64,000 nucleotides of DNA, from contig NZ_CP023865.1 in NCBI RefSeq assembly GCF_003711105.1, positions 6,555,001 to 6,619,000 of the forward strand. The letters are read 5' to 3'. This document shows, piece by piece, positions 24,960 to 33,621 of this stretch; position 1 is the first letter of the stretch, and each line of letters begins with the position of its first letter. The stretch is from Actinoplanes teichomyceticus ATCC 31121 (lineage in GTDB: Bacteria > Actinomycetota > Actinomycetes > Mycobacteriales > Micromonosporaceae). The position numbers were made by a program, and so were the translations under genes. The notes under the pieces were generated by a model that did not search any database, was not told where the DNA came from, and saw nothing but the letters and a program-made list of their open reading frames with translations.

Positions 24960-25982
24960 ATGATCGAGCAGGTGCGGTTCGGGCTGGTGGGATACGGCGG
25001 CGGCGGACGGAACTTCCACGCCCCGCTGATCTCGTCCGCTCCGAACATCGAGTTCGTCGGCGTGGTCACCACCTCCCAGGAGCGCCGCAAACTCCTTGCG
25101 GAGCGGCTTCCCGGCGTCGCGAGCTACGACTCGATCGCCGCGCTCGCCGCCGACGGGGTGCGGGCGGTCGCCATCTCCACCCCCGCGTCCACGCACGCCG
25201 ACCTGGCTCGCGAGGCCATCCGGCTGGGCCTGGCCGTGGTCGTCGACAAGCCGTTCACGCTGGACGCCCCGACCGCCCGGGAACTGGTCAGGACCGCCGA
25301 GGCGGCCGGCGTCCCGCTGACCGTCTACCAGAACCGGCGCTGGGACTCCGACTTCCTGACCATCGGCAAGCTGGTCGGGAACGGCTCGCTCGGCACGATC
25401 CGCCGCTTCGAGTCGCGCATCGAGCGCTGGGCGCCGGACCGGCTGCCGCCCGCGGCCGGCGGCGGCACCCTGCTGGACTTCGGCGCCCACCTGGTCGACC
25501 AGGCGCTGCAGCTGCACGGCCCGGCGCAGCGCGTCTACGCCGAGATGCGCGGCGACGGCGAGCTCGACGACGACTTCTTCCTCGCCATGCACCACCTCAG
25601 CGGCGTCGAGTCGCACCTGTGGGGCAGCTGGCGGCAGGCCGGGCCGGGCCCGCGTTTCCGCGTCAGCGGCACCGCCGGCACGTTCATCTCGCCCGAGCTC
25701 GACGGCCAGGAGGAGCTGCTCAAGGCCGGCAAGACCCCGGCCCAGCTGGGCGAGCGCTGGGGCATCGAACCCGAGCACCGCTGGGGCCACCTGTTCCGCG
25801 GCGCCACCGGCGCGCCGGTGGAGAGCTGCCGCGGCCGCTGGGACTCGTTCTACCCCGCGTTCGCCGACGCCGTCCTCGGCAACGGCCCGCTCCCGGTGGA
25901 CCCGTGGGACACCGTCCGCGCCATGGAGGTGCTGGACGCCGCCCGGGTCAGCGCCACCACCGGCCGTTCGGTCACCCTCTGA
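24960..25982 (+). CDS. Gfo/Idh/MocA family oxidoreductase
   Basis: 340 residues. The N-terminal NAD(P)-binding Rossmann motif is RFGLVGYGGGGRNFHAPLI. The family's EKP-like signature appears as VVVDKPFTLDAPTA, followed by YQNRRWDSDFLT. The C-terminal alpha/beta domain carries GGGTLLDFGAHLVDQALQLH, with the histidine commonly implicated in catalysis. Members oxidise or reduce sugars, inositols and related polyols. It stands alone between the repeat-helix protein and the 3' end of the kyn operon; the substrate cannot be assigned. ATG at 24960 begins the first strand directly. Confidence 0.9.
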   Translation: MIEQVRFGLVGYGGGGRNFHAPLISSAPNIEFVGVVTTSQERRKLLAERLPGVASYDSIAALAADGVRAVAISTPASTHADLAREAIRLGLAVVVDKPFTLDAPTARELVRTAEAAGVPLTVYQNRRWDSDFLTIGKLVGNGSLGTIRRFESRIERWAPDRLPPAAGGGTLLDFGAHLVDQALQLHGPAQRVYAEMRGDGELDDDFFLAMHHLSGVESHLWGSWRQAGPGPRFRVSGTAGTFISPELDGQEELLKAGKTPAQLGERWGIEPEHRWGHLFRGATGAPVESCRGRWDSFYPAFADAVLGNGPLPVDPWDTVRAMEVLDAARVSATTGRSVTL

Positions 25983-26071
25983 GCCACCCGCGGTCACCGG
26001 CACACCGGTCCGCGCGAGCGGGGGGCGGCAGGCGATCTCCCGCCGCCCCAGGCCCGCGGCGCGGGCCGCGC

Positions 26072-26158
26072 GCCCCACGCGGGGACGCGGCGCGGTGCGC
26101 ACCTCATGCGGGGACGCGGCGCGGTGCGCGCCCCACGCGGGGACGCGGCGCGCTCCCT
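26072..26158. repeat. Three 29-bp tandem repeats between converging genes
   Basis: Units at 26072, 26101 and 26130 share the core gcggggacgcggcgcg. They lie in the 234-bp gap (25983-26216) between the ends of the Gfo/Idh/MocA and amidohydrolase genes. Apart from general GC-richness, nothing else is seen in that gap. Confidence 0.85.
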
Positions 26159-26216
26159 CGCACGCCCCGACGTGACCCGTGAGGCGCGGCGCGGGCGCGC
26201 GAGATGACGATCCCGG

Positions 26217-27581
26217 TCAGGGCCGGCGGGGGTGGACCGTCTCGTCCACCACGCGGGCGGTGGCGAGCACGTCGGCGAAGGCGTCCGGGGACAGCTCCAG
26301 GCCGCCCGGGATCCAGGTGATCCCGGGGCTGCCGGGCTCGGTCATGGCCAGCAGGATCTCGTCCGGGCCCAGGCCCGCCGAGCGCAAGGCCCGCAGCTCG
26401 CGCGGGTTGACGCCGGGCGGCAGCGGGCCGTTGCCCAGATCGGTGCCGTAGCGGACCTTCCCGCCGTGGCCGATGAAGCGGCGCAGGTTGCCGATCGCGA
26501 CGTCGCGGGCCGGGTCCGGCTCGCCCCAGCCGTGAATGTCCAGGGTGCTGATCCAGGTCATCCGGCCGGCGCACGCGCGGACCAGGGCATCCGGCAGCGG
26601 TTCCGTCCACGGGGTGTGCGCCAGCAGGTCGGCTCCGGCCTCGAAGGCCGCGGCCACGGTGCCGGTGCCCTCGGCGTGCACGACCACCGGCAGGCCGGCG
26701 GCGTGCGCCGCGTCGACCAGCGCACGCAGCGTCGGCTGCGGCAGCATCGGGCTGCCGGCGTGCGCGGTCACCTTGATCAGGGAGGCGCCGGCGGACCGTG
26801 CGGCGGCCACCGCGGCGGCGGCGCCGGCCGCCGAGGTGACCTCCCGCCAGCTGCCGGCCGGCGCCCACGGGCGGTCGCTGGGGTAACCGCCCGGGCTGGT
26901 CAGGAACGGACCCGCGTACCGGATCCGGGGCAGCCGCGAATCGGGCTGCGCGGCTCGGGCCGCCAGCTCGGCCAGGGCCTGCGGCACACCCCCGAGATCC
27001 CACACCGCGGCGATCCCGCCGGCCCGGACCGCGCCCAGGTCGGCCAGCGCCGCGTGCACGTGCGCGTCGACCAGGCCGGGCAGCAGCGTGCCCGGGAAGC
27101 GGCGGGTGCCATCCGCCGGGGCCATCTCCGCCGGAACCGGTTTGGCCAGGCCGTCCACGCCGATCCGGAGGGCCACGCCGGTGCGGAGCCGGCCGCCCCA
27201 CCAGATCGAGTCGGCCCGCAGCCAGCCGATCCGCCGGTCCGTGCGCGGGTCGGGCACCTCGGTGACGGTCGGACGGGGTTCGCCGTCGCGCGGGGTCCGG
27301 GCCGTACGGGCGAAGCAGGTCTCTCCCCCGCAGCCCGCACCGCCGCAGGAACGCGGCGGCAGACCATCCGCCCCGGCCTCCGGCGAGGAGCTCGCACAGG
27401 CCCGCGGGTCCGCTTCGCCGCCGGCCTCCGCCGGGGACGACGCGGCGGACTCCCCGACCGGCGAGCACGATGCGGCGGACTCCCCGACCGGCGAGCACGA
27501 TGCGGCGGACTCCCCGACCGGCGAGCGCGGTGGGGCGGACTCCCCGACCGGCGGGCGCGGTGTGGCGGGCGGGGTCGTCAC
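26217..27581 (-). CDS. Amidohydrolase-family protein of the kyn operon
   Basis: 454 residues of the imidazolonepropionase-like amidohydrolase superfamily. Metal-binding LLPGLVDAHVHAALADLG is followed by KVTAHAGSPMLPQP, VVHAEGTGTVAAAFEAGADL and the LAHTPW strand, with VRYGTDLGNGPLPP near the end (final Asp ligand). The GTG start overlaps the kynU stop as GTGA, so it is translated with it. The N-terminal 110 residues are odd: a 10-residue repeat (SPVGESAASC-type) and a Cys-rich stretch precede the enzyme. N-formylkynurenine deformylation is the step missing from this operon and this gene is a candidate, but known formamidases belong to other families (inference). Confidence 0.78.
   Translation of the reverse strand: MTTPPATPRPPVGESAPPRSPVGESAASCSPVGESAASCSPVGESAASSPAEAGGEADPRACASSSPEAGADGLPPRSCGGAGCGGETCFARTARTPRDGEPRPTVTEVPDPRTDRRIGWLRADSIWWGGRLRTGVALRIGVDGLAKPVPAEMAPADGTRRFPGTLLPGLVDAHVHAALADLGAVRAGGIAAVWDLGGVPQALAELAARAAQPDSRLPRIRYAGPFLTSPGGYPSDRPWAPAGSWREVTSAAGAAAAVAAARSAGASLIKVTAHAGSPMLPQPTLRALVDAAHAAGLPVVVHAEGTGTVAAAFEAGADLLAHTPWTEPLPDALVRACAGRMTWISTLDIHGWGEPDPARDVAIGNLRRFIGHGGKVRYGTDLGNGPLPPGVNPRELRALRSAGLGPDEILLAMTEPGSPGITWIPGGLELSPDAFADVLATARVVDETVHPRRP
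27445..27564. repeat. 30-bp in-frame tandem repeat in the amidohydrolase N-terminus
   Basis: The core tccccgaccg occurs at 27451, 27481, 27511 and 27541, exactly 30 bp apart. On the coding strand each unit encodes ten residues of the SPVGESAASC type. Two central copies are identical. Confidence 0.9.
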
Positions 27582-28798
27582 GGCTGCTTCCCGGCGAGGT
27601 CACGGAGGACGGCGAGACCCCGGTAGACCTCGGTGAAGCTGGTGCTCAGCGGCGCCGGGCCGATGCGCAGACCGTCCGGGCGGCGGTAGTCCGGGATCAC
27701 CCCGCTGTCCCACAGCGGCTCCAGCAGCTGCTCGAAACCGGCCCGGCGCAGCGTCACGTGCCCGCCGCGCCGGCGCGGTTCCCGCGGGCTGACCACCTCG
27801 ACGCCCAGGGGCGCCAGCCACTCGTCGGCGAGGTCCAGCACGAAGTCGGTGAGCAGCAGCGACTTGGCGCGCACCGCCTCGATCCCGGCCTCGGCGAGCA
27901 TGTCCAGATTGGCGTGCATGGGCACCATCGCCAGGATCGGCGGGGTGCCGCTGAGCAGCGCCCGCGCGCCGGGGGCCGCCTCGTAGCCGGGGCCCATCTC
28001 GAACGCGGCCCGGTGCCCCATCCAGCCCTGGATCGGCTGGCGCAGCTCGCCCTGCAGCTCGCGGCGCAGGTACGCGAACGCCGGCGCGCCGGGCCCGCCG
28101 TTGAGATACTTGTACGAGCATCCGACGGCCAGGTCCACGCCCCACTCGTCGAGCCGGATCGGCACCGAGCCGACCGAGTGGCACAGGTCCCACAGGGTCA
28201 GCGCCCCGGCGGCGTGCGCGATCCGGTTGATCTCGGGCACGTCGGCTAGCCAGCCGGAGCGATACGCCACGTGCGAGAACAGCACCAGCGCGGTGTCGGA
28301 GTCGACCGCCGCGGCGACCTGCTCCGGGTGCACGCCGGTGACCGGGTCGGTCTCGATCCACACCAGGGTGAGGCCGCGTTCGGCGGCGATGCCCTCCAGG
28401 ACGTACCGGTCGGTGGGGAAGTTGTCGGTGTCCAGGACCACCTTGCGCCGGTCCGGGCGGGCGTCGACGGCGGCCCGGGCCAGTTTGTAGAGCAGCACCG
28501 TGGTGGAGTCGGCGACCACCGTCTGGCCGGCCGCCGCACCGAGCGCGACCGCGCCGAGCCGGTCGCCGAGGGTGAGCGGCCAGTCCAGCCAGCCGTCGGT
28601 CCAGCCGCGGATCAGCCGGCCGCCCCACTGGCCGCGGACGAAGTCGTCGATCAGCTCGGCGGTCGAGCGCAGCGGGCGGCCCAGCGAGTTGCCGTCCAGG
28701 TAGGAGACCGCCGAGGTGGGCACGAACCGGGCACGGAACGGCGCCAGCGGGTCGGCCGCGTCCAGGTCGGTGGCGCGGGCCAGGAGCGCGTCGCTCAA
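27578..28798 (-). CDS. kynU: Kynureninase
   Basis: PLP enzyme converting kynurenine to anthranilate and alanine. The 406-residue length is typical. The cofactor Lys lies in [16 protein letters not shown], preceded by [20 protein letters not shown] (PLP-contacting Asp and His). [29 protein letters not shown] and [16 protein letters not shown] are further family landmarks. The start is a TTG at 28798 overlapping the kynA stop as TTGA; an ATG is not available near the fold start. The end overlaps the GTG of the amidohydrolase. The product anthranilate could feed tryptophan recycling or secondary metabolism. Confidence 0.94.
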   Translation of the reverse strand: MSDALLARATDLDAADPLAPFRARFVPTSAVSYLDGNSLGRPLRSTAELIDDFVRGQWGGRLIRGWTDGWLDWPLTLGDRLGAVALGAAAGQTVVADSTTVLLYKLARAAVDARPDRRKVVLDTDNFPTDRYVLEGIAAERGLTLVWIETDPVTGVHPEQVAAAVDSDTALVLFSHVAYRSGWLADVPEINRIAHAAGALTLWDLCHSVGSVPIRLDEWGVDLAVGCSYKYLNGGPGAPAFAYLRRELQGELRQPIQGWMGHRAAFEMGPGYEAAPGARALLSGTPPILAMVPMHANLDMLAEAGIEAVRAKSLLLTDFVLDLADEWLAPLGVEVVSPREPRRRGGHVTLRRAGFEQLLEPLWDSGVIPDYRRPDGLRIGPAPLSTSFTEVYRGLAVLRDLAGKQP

Positions 28799-29646
28799 CG
28801 GGGGACTCCGATCTCGGTGCGTACGGCGTACAGCTCGGGGAAGAATGTCAGATCGAGAGCCGCCTTGAGGAAGCCGACCCCGCTGGAGCCGCCGGTGCCG
28901 CGCTTGAAGCCGATGGTCCGTTCCACGGTCTTGAGGTGCCGGAACCGCCAGAGCTGGAAGTTCTCCTCCAGGTCCACCAGCTCCTCACACGCCTCGTAGG
29001 CCTCCCAGTGCTGCTCGGCCTGCTCGTAGATGGCCTGGAAGACGCCGACCAGTTCCGGGTGGTACTCGTACGCCTCGGTGATGTCGCGCTGCAGGACGTC
29101 GGCCGGCACCGGATGCCCGCGGCGGGCCAGGTAGTGCAGGAACTCGTCGTAGACGCTCGGCGTGCCGAGCAGTTCCTCGAGCAGCCGGCGGGCGGCCGGC
29201 TGGTCGTCGAAGATCTGCAGCATCCGGCGGTCCTTGTTGCCGAGCAGGAACTCGACCGCGCGGTACTGGTACGACTGGAATCCCGACGAGGTGCCCAGGA
29301 AGCTGCGGAACTGCGCGTACTCGGTCGGGGTGAGGGTGGCCAGCACCGACCACTGCTCGGTCAGGGTGCGCTGGATGTGCTTGACCCGGGCCAGCCCCTT
29401 GAGCGCGGGTTTGAGCTCGTCCTTGGCCAGATGGTGCAGCACCGCACGGAGCTCGTGGATGACCAGTTTCAGCCACAGCTCGGATGTCTGGTGCTGCAGG
29501 ATGAAAAGGAGCTCGTCGTGGTGCTCGGGGACGCTCACCGGGTGCTGAGCGCCGAGGATGTCGTCCAGGCGCAGGTACTCGCCGTAGGAGAGATTGACCT
29601 TGAAGTCCCGGACGATGCCGTCCTCCAACGGCCGCTGTGCCGACAT
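28795..29646 (-). CDS. kynA: Tryptophan 2,3-dioxygenase
   Basis: Heme enzyme opening the indole ring of tryptophan to N-formylkynurenine. 283 residues. The family block [20 protein letters not shown] is followed by [39 protein letters not shown] and the C-terminal [20 protein letters not shown], which holds the heme-ligating His region, then [17 protein letters not shown]. The ATG at 29646 ([18 protein letters not shown]) is chosen over an upstream start at 29694. It is the first gene of the kynA-kynU-amidohydrolase operon; no kynurenine formamidase of a known class is encoded beside it. Confidence 0.95.
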   Translation of the reverse strand: MSAQRPLEDGIVRDFKVNLSYGEYLRLDDILGAQHPVSVPEHHDELLFILQHQTSELWLKLVIHELRAVLHHLAKDELKPALKGLARVKHIQRTLTEQWSVLATLTPTEYAQFRSFLGTSSGFQSYQYRAVEFLLGNKDRRMLQIFDDQPAARRLLEELLGTPSVYDEFLHYLARRGHPVPADVLQRDITEAYEYHPELVGVFQAIYEQAEQHWEAYEACEELVDLEENFQLWRFRHLKTVERTIGFKRGTGGSSGVGFLKAALDLTFFPELYAVRTEIGVPR

Positions 29647-29700
29647 TGGTGACCACCCACTCCCTGCGTCGCTTCGTCGCGTCGCTCCCGGCACAGGAGA

Positions 29701-30099
29701 TCACACCGGCTCAGAGGGCCCCCAGTACACCCAACGGCCGTCGTGCCGGACGAATCTGCTGAGCTCGTCCAGCACGCCCGGCGTGCCGCCGTCCCGGTAG
29801 TGCGCGCGAAACGCGACGGTACCCTCGGCGTCGAAGAGACCGCCACCGGTGCGCTCCAGCACCTCCAGGCGTACCCAGCGCAGGCCGGGATCACTCGTGA
29901 TCTCGGCGGGGCGGGTCCGCGGGTGCCAGGTGGCCAGCAGGTAGTCGGAGCGGTCCAGGGCGTACGCGCTGAAGCGCGACCGCATCAGGGCTTCCGGGTC
30001 CGGCGCCGGGACGCCGCCGTGCAGGGGTCCGCAACATTGCGCGTACGCCGCCGACCCGCACGGGCACGCCTTCGCGCGGGATGCTTTCTTGCCAGCCAT
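29701..30099 (-). CDS. YchJ-family (UPF0225) SEC-C motif protein
   Basis: 132 residues. The N-terminal zinc-binding SEC-C-like motif KACPCGSAAYAQCCGPLH gives Cys12, Cys14, Cys22 and Cys23. The NTF2-like part follows: PEALMRSRFSAYALDRSDYL, ATWHPRTRP, RVEGTVAFRAHY-like strands and RWVYWGP at the end. The biochemical role is unproven; SEC-C modules bind zinc and ribosome- or secretion-related partners. The gene follows the chemotaxis-like gene by 15 bp on the same strand. Confidence 0.9.
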   Translation of the reverse strand: MAGKKASRAKACPCGSAAYAQCCGPLHGGVPAPDPEALMRSRFSAYALDRSDYLLATWHPRTRPAEITSDPGLRWVRLEVLERTGGGLFDAEGTVAFRAHYRDGGTPGVLDELSRFVRHDGRWVYWGPSEPV

Positions 30100-30114
30100 G
30101 CCGGACAGTCTTCC

Positions 30115-30621
30115 TCAGCCGGCCTGCTGCTCCACCACGATCCCGCTGATCACCTTCTGGCAGCGGTCGAGCTCCTCGATCAGCCCCTGCATCTCCTCGA
30201 TCGCCTCGACCGCGTTCTGCGTGTCGGTGCGGATGCCGCCGACCTGGGCGCCGATCTCGTTGGTCGCGGTGGCGGTCTCGTTCGCCAGGTCCTTGACCTC
30301 GCTGGCCACCACGGCGAAGCCGCGGCCCGCCTCGCCGGCCCGGGCCGCCTCGATGGTGGCGTTGAGCGCCAGCAGGTTGGTCTGCTTGGCGATGGTGGCG
30401 ATCAGCTGGACGACCTTGCCGATCTCGGTGCTGCTCGCCTCCAGCCGCTGGATCACCTGCACCGCGGTCTCCGCGGCGCGGACCGCGGCCTGGGTGGCGG
30501 TGGCCATGTCGTTGCTGACGTTGGCCAGCCGGTGCACCGAGTCGCGCTGCCGCTCCTGCGCCGACCGGTCGTCCTGCCCGCCGCCGGGCGACCAGCCGTC
30601 GTTCTGCTCCCAGTCGGTCAT
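30115..30621 (-). CDS. Minimal soluble methyl-accepting chemotaxis signalling domain
   Basis: Only 168 residues, with no membrane segment and no ligand-binding domain. The core matches the receptor hairpin tip: [40 protein letters not shown] and [20 protein letters not shown]. The tip glutamate/arginine contact region for CheA and CheW is intact, but the adaptation and upper coiled-coil parts are mostly missing. The acidic N-terminus ([20 protein letters not shown]) is low complexity. It may signal through a partner protein or act as a non-chemotactic scaffold. It is co-directional with ychJ and divergent from the LacI gene. Confidence 0.85.
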   Translation of the reverse strand: MTDWEQNDGWSPGGGQDDRSAQERQRDSVHRLANVSNDMATATQAAVRAAETAVQVIQRLEASSTEIGKVVQLIATIAKQTNLLALNATIEAARAGEAGRGFAVVASEVKDLANETATATNEIGAQVGGIRTDTQNAVEAIEEMQGLIEELDRCQKVISGIVVEQQAG

Positions 30622-30874
30622 GTCGCGCCGCGCCCCTTCTTACCGGTAGCTCCCAACATCCCACCCGCTCCACCGGTCGCGGGGCGTTTTGCCTGATCTC
30701 GCTCCGCCGCGGCGCCGTGCCGGCGGGCGCCGCGGACCGGCTGGCCACGGACCGCGCGGACGGCCGGAGCCGGTATCGGCGCCGCGGCATCGATCAGCAA
30801 ATACTGTCATCGCTTCCAGTCCGTACCGCATATTGCAGTTCGGTTTTTGCACAAGCCTGACGTACGCTTCCACC

Positions 30875-31870
30875 GTGACCAAACGACTTGCCGAGGTGGC
30901 GAAGAAGGCCGGGGTCAGTGAGGCGACCGTCAGCCGGGTGCTCAACGGGCGCAGCGGGGTCTCCGAGGCCACCCGCGCCTCGGTGCTCACCGCCCTCGAC
31001 GTGCTGGGCTACGAGCGCCCGACCAAGCTCCGCGGCGAGCGCGGCCGGCTGGTCGGTCTGGTGCTCCCCGAGCTGCAGAACCCGATCTTCCCGGCGCTCG
31101 CCGAGGTGGTGACCGCCTCGCTGGCCCAGCGCGGCTTCACCCCGGCGCTGTGCGCCCGGACCATCGGCGGCGTCCCCGAGTCGGACTATGTCGAGATGCT
31201 GCTCGACCACCAGGTGTCCGGGGTGATCTTCGCCGGCGGGGCGTACGCGCTGGCCGACGCCTCGCACGAGCACTACCGCCGGCTCACCGACCGCGGCCTG
31301 CCCGTGGTGCTGGTCAACGCCGGCGTCGACGAGCTGGGCTTTCCCCGGGTCTCGACGGACGACGCGGTCGCCGTCGAGCAGGCGTACGGTCATCTGCGCT
31401 CGCTCGGCCACGAGCGGATCGGCATGGTGCTCGGCCCGGAGGGGCACATCCCGTCGCGCCGCAAGCTGACCGCGATGATCCAGGCCGCGGGCTGGTCCGA
31501 CGACGCGCTGGTGGAGCGCTCCAGCTTCTCCATGGAGGGCGCCCGGGTGGCCGCGAGCAAGCTGATCGAGCGCGGCACGACCGGCATCATCTGCGCCAGC
31601 GACGTGCTGGCGCTGGGTGCGATCCGCGCCGCGCGCCGGCTGGGCCGCGCCGTGCCGGGCGACGTGTCGGTGGTCGGCTTCGACGACTCGGCGTTCATGA
31701 CCTGCACCGACCCGCCGCTGACCACGGTCCGGCAGCCGATCGAGACGATGGGCCAGGCGGCGGTGGACCTGCTGGTCAGCCAGATCGAGGAGGCCGGAGT
31801 GCTGCGCGACGAGCTGCTCTTCGAGCCGGAGCTGGTGGTCCGGGGATCGACCGGGCCCGCGCCCCGATAA
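30875..31870 (+). CDS. LacI-family transcriptional regulator of the glucan locus
   Basis: 331 residues. The N-terminal LacI helix-turn-helix is RLAEVAKKAGVSEATVSRVL with hinge NGRSGVSEATRASVLTAL, followed by a periplasmic-binding-protein-like effector domain (GLVLPELQNPIFPALAEVV, GVIFAGGAYALADASHEHY, DDAVAVEQAYGHLRSLGHER, VGFDDSAFMTCTDPPLTTVR). The GTG at 30875 begins directly at the HTH; upstream codons in the frame read as non-coding. A strong terminator follows the stop and an operator-like palindrome precedes the transporter gene, so it probably represses the downstream sugar-uptake operon until an oligosaccharide binds. The 253-bp upstream gap, shared with the divergent chemotaxis-like gene, has AT-rich TTGCA-containing sequence but no clear promoter. 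Confidence 0.92.
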   Translation: MTKRLAEVAKKAGVSEATVSRVLNGRSGVSEATRASVLTALDVLGYERPTKLRGERGRLVGLVLPELQNPIFPALAEVVTASLAQRGFTPALCARTIGGVPESDYVEMLLDHQVSGVIFAGGAYALADASHEHYRRLTDRGLPVVLVNAGVDELGFPRVSTDDAVAVEQAYGHLRSLGHERIGMVLGPEGHIPSRRKLTAMIQAAGWSDDALVERSSFSMEGARVAASKLIERGTTGIICASDVLALGAIRAARRLGRAVPGDVSVVGFDDSAFMTCTDPPLTTVRQPIETMGQAAVDLLVSQIEEAGVLRDELLFEPELVVRGSTGPAPR

Positions 31871-31880
31871 CCGGCCCGGA

Positions 31881-31920
31881 AACGGCCGTCGACCGCGCCC
31901 GCGGTCGGCGGCCGTTTTTT
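31881..31920 (+). terminator. Rho-independent terminator after the LacI gene
   Basis: Arms 31881-31897 and 31900-31916 pair over 17 bp with one G-T wobble, ending in a run of six T (31915-31920). It lies 10 bp after the LacI stop. This is the clearest intrinsic terminator of the window. Confidence 0.9.
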
Positions 31921-32015
31921 CGTGCCCACGGAACGGGTGAAGAACGGCGAACCCGTACGAATCGCTTGCCTGTCGAGATCTGCCGTACTGAAGTCGCGTC
32001 TTTTCAAAGAACGAT

Positions 32016-32051
32016 CGCAACCTTGCGCATATGGGTCGCGCTCGATACGGT
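32016..32051 (+). promoter_or_regulatory. Promoter with overlapping operator before the ABC transporter operon
   Basis: TTGCGC (32023-32028) and TACGGT (32046-32051) are separated by 17 bp. A perfect palindrome CGCAA-cc-TTGCG (32016-32027) covers the -35 box, where a LacI-type repressor would block RNA polymerase. The leader to the start codon would be about 125 bases. The rest of the 312-bp gap (31871-32182) holds only the terminator. Confidence 0.45.
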
Positions 32052-32182
32052 GACTCCACTCACAGAGCCGGTCACCGCGCGGAGGCTCTGCGACCCCATG
32101 CCGAGCACCGCCGGCGACGGACCGGTGACGAATACCCGGATCGGCGAAGGCCTTGGAGAACCGTTCCCGAAGGGAAGGACAG

Positions 32183-33562
32183 ATGTCCGTACCGCAATAC
32201 CGGAAGGTCGCGGCGGTCGCGCTCGCGGCCGGGCTGGGGCTCAGCCTCGCGGCCTGCTCCACCAAGAGCGACGACCCGGGGGCCGACGCCGGCGGCAAGG
32301 TCACCATCACGGTCGACTGCCAGCCGGTCGGCGCCGAGAAGGACCTGCTGAAGAACTGGAACTCCGACGTCGCGGCGTTCCAGCGGGAGAACCCCGACAT
32401 CACGATCAAGAGCGTCAGCGTCGGCCAGCAGTGCAACAACCCGCCGGACTTCACCGCCCGCCTCGCCGGCGGCACCATGACCGACGTCTTCTACGGCTAC
32501 ATGACCGACCTGCAGCAGGTGCTCGACTCCGGCCGGGCGATGGACATCACCCCCTACGCGACCACGGAGAACGTGCCCACCTGGGACAGCATCGACCCGG
32601 CGCTCAAAGAGGTCTTCACCGACGGCGGGAAGGTCTACGGCATCCCGGTGAAGAACTACTCGATGGGCCTGGTCTACAACAGGACGCTGTTCGCGAAGGC
32701 CGGCCTCGACGCGGACCGGCCGCCGAAGACCTGGGCCGAGGTCCGCACCGCGGCGAAGAAGATCGCCGCTGCCGGCCCGGGGGTCGCCGGCTACGCGGAG
32801 TACAGCGCCGGCAACACCGGCGGCTGGCACTTCACCGCCGAGCTCTACTCGCAGGGCGGCCAGGTGCTGACCGAGGACGGCAGGCGGGCCGACTTCAACA
32901 ACCCGATGGGCCGGCAGGTCCTGCAGAACCTCAAGGACATGCGGTACACCGACGACAGCATGGGCAGCCGCCAGCTGTTGCAGTGGGGTGACCTGCTGAC
33001 CAGCGCCGCCGCCGGCAAGGTCGGCATGTTCATCGGCGCGCCGGACACCACCCAGGCGATCGTCAGCCAGTTCAAGGGCAGGTACCAGGACTGGGCGGTG
33101 GCCCCGCTGCCCGGTCAGGACGGCCCGGCCAAGGCCACGCTGGGCGGCGGCGAAGGTTACTTCTTCAAGAAGGACCTCACCCCGGAGCAGGTCCGGGCCG
33201 GCCTGAAGTGGATCGCCTACGAGAAGCTGACGGTCGGCAAGGGCCAGTTCGACTACGTCCGGGCCAAGCCGCAGAACTACCCGGTCGGCCTGCCCCAGCC
33301 GCTGCTGTTCGCGCCCGGCAGCCAGGCGCAGCGGCAGGAGATCGAGTTGCGCAAGGCCAACGCGAACGTGCCGGTCGAGAACTTCGCGCTCTTCGAGGCC
33401 AACCAGCTGCCGATCAAGGGCGAGCCGCGCAACGCGCAGGCGATCTACGCGGTGCTCGACGCGGCGATGTCGGGTGTGCTGACCGACCCGAAGGCCGACA
33501 TCGGCGCGCTGCTGGCGACCGCCGAGAAGAAGGTCAACCAGCTCCTGGCGTCCGGTAGCTGA
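32183..33562 (+). CDS. Carbohydrate ABC transporter substrate-binding lipoprotein (CUT1)
   Basis: About 459 residues. The lipoprotein signal is VAAVALAAGLGLSLAACS with the lipidated Cys25, so it is tethered outside the membrane. The mature part is a SBP_bac_1-type oligosaccharide binder: PDITIKSVSVGQQCNNPPDF, GGKVYGIPVKNYSMGLVYNR, PPKTWAEVRTAAKKIAAAG and GYFFKKDLTPEQV. The ATG at 32183 has GGAAGG upstream. Two permeases follow; no ATPase gene is nearby, so a shared MsiK-like ATPase is likely, as is usual for actinobacterial CUT1 systems. Context suggests uptake of alpha-1,3-linked glucooligosaccharides (inference). Confidence 0.92.
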   Translation: MSVPQYRKVAAVALAAGLGLSLAACSTKSDDPGADAGGKVTITVDCQPVGAEKDLLKNWNSDVAAFQRENPDITIKSVSVGQQCNNPPDFTARLAGGTMTDVFYGYMTDLQQVLDSGRAMDITPYATTENVPTWDSIDPALKEVFTDGGKVYGIPVKNYSMGLVYNRTLFAKAGLDADRPPKTWAEVRTAAKKIAAAGPGVAGYAEYSAGNTGGWHFTAELYSQGGQVLTEDGRRADFNNPMGRQVLQNLKDMRYTDDSMGSRQLLQWGDLLTSAAAGKVGMFIGAPDTTQAIVSQFKGRYQDWAVAPLPGQDGPAKATLGGGEGYFFKKDLTPEQVRAGLKWIAYEKLTVGKGQFDYVRAKPQNYPVGLPQPLLFAPGSQAQRQEIELRKANANVPVENFALFEANQLPIKGEPRNAQAIYAVLDAAMSGVLTDPKADIGALLATAEKKVNQLLASGS

Positions 33563-33566
33563 GCCC

Positions 33567-33601
33567 ACGGGCGGGGGCCGGCGGCCCGGCCCCCGTCCCG
33601 T
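33567..33601 (+). terminator. Intercistronic hairpin between binding-protein and permease genes
   Basis: A perfect 9-bp GC stem (33573-33581 with 33586-33594, loop CGGC) is extended by an outer 5-bp stem (33567-33571 with 33597-33601). There is no T run. It may protect the upstream mRNA or partly stop transcription, giving more binding protein than permease. Confidence 0.6.
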
Positions 33602-33621
33602 ACGACAGTCAGGAGCATTCC

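Noticed and set aside
26104..27603. Alternative minus-strand gene over the amidohydrolase
   Set aside because: Different frame, Arg/Gly/Pro composition and no motifs, whereas the chosen frame carries the metal-binding amidohydrolase motifs.
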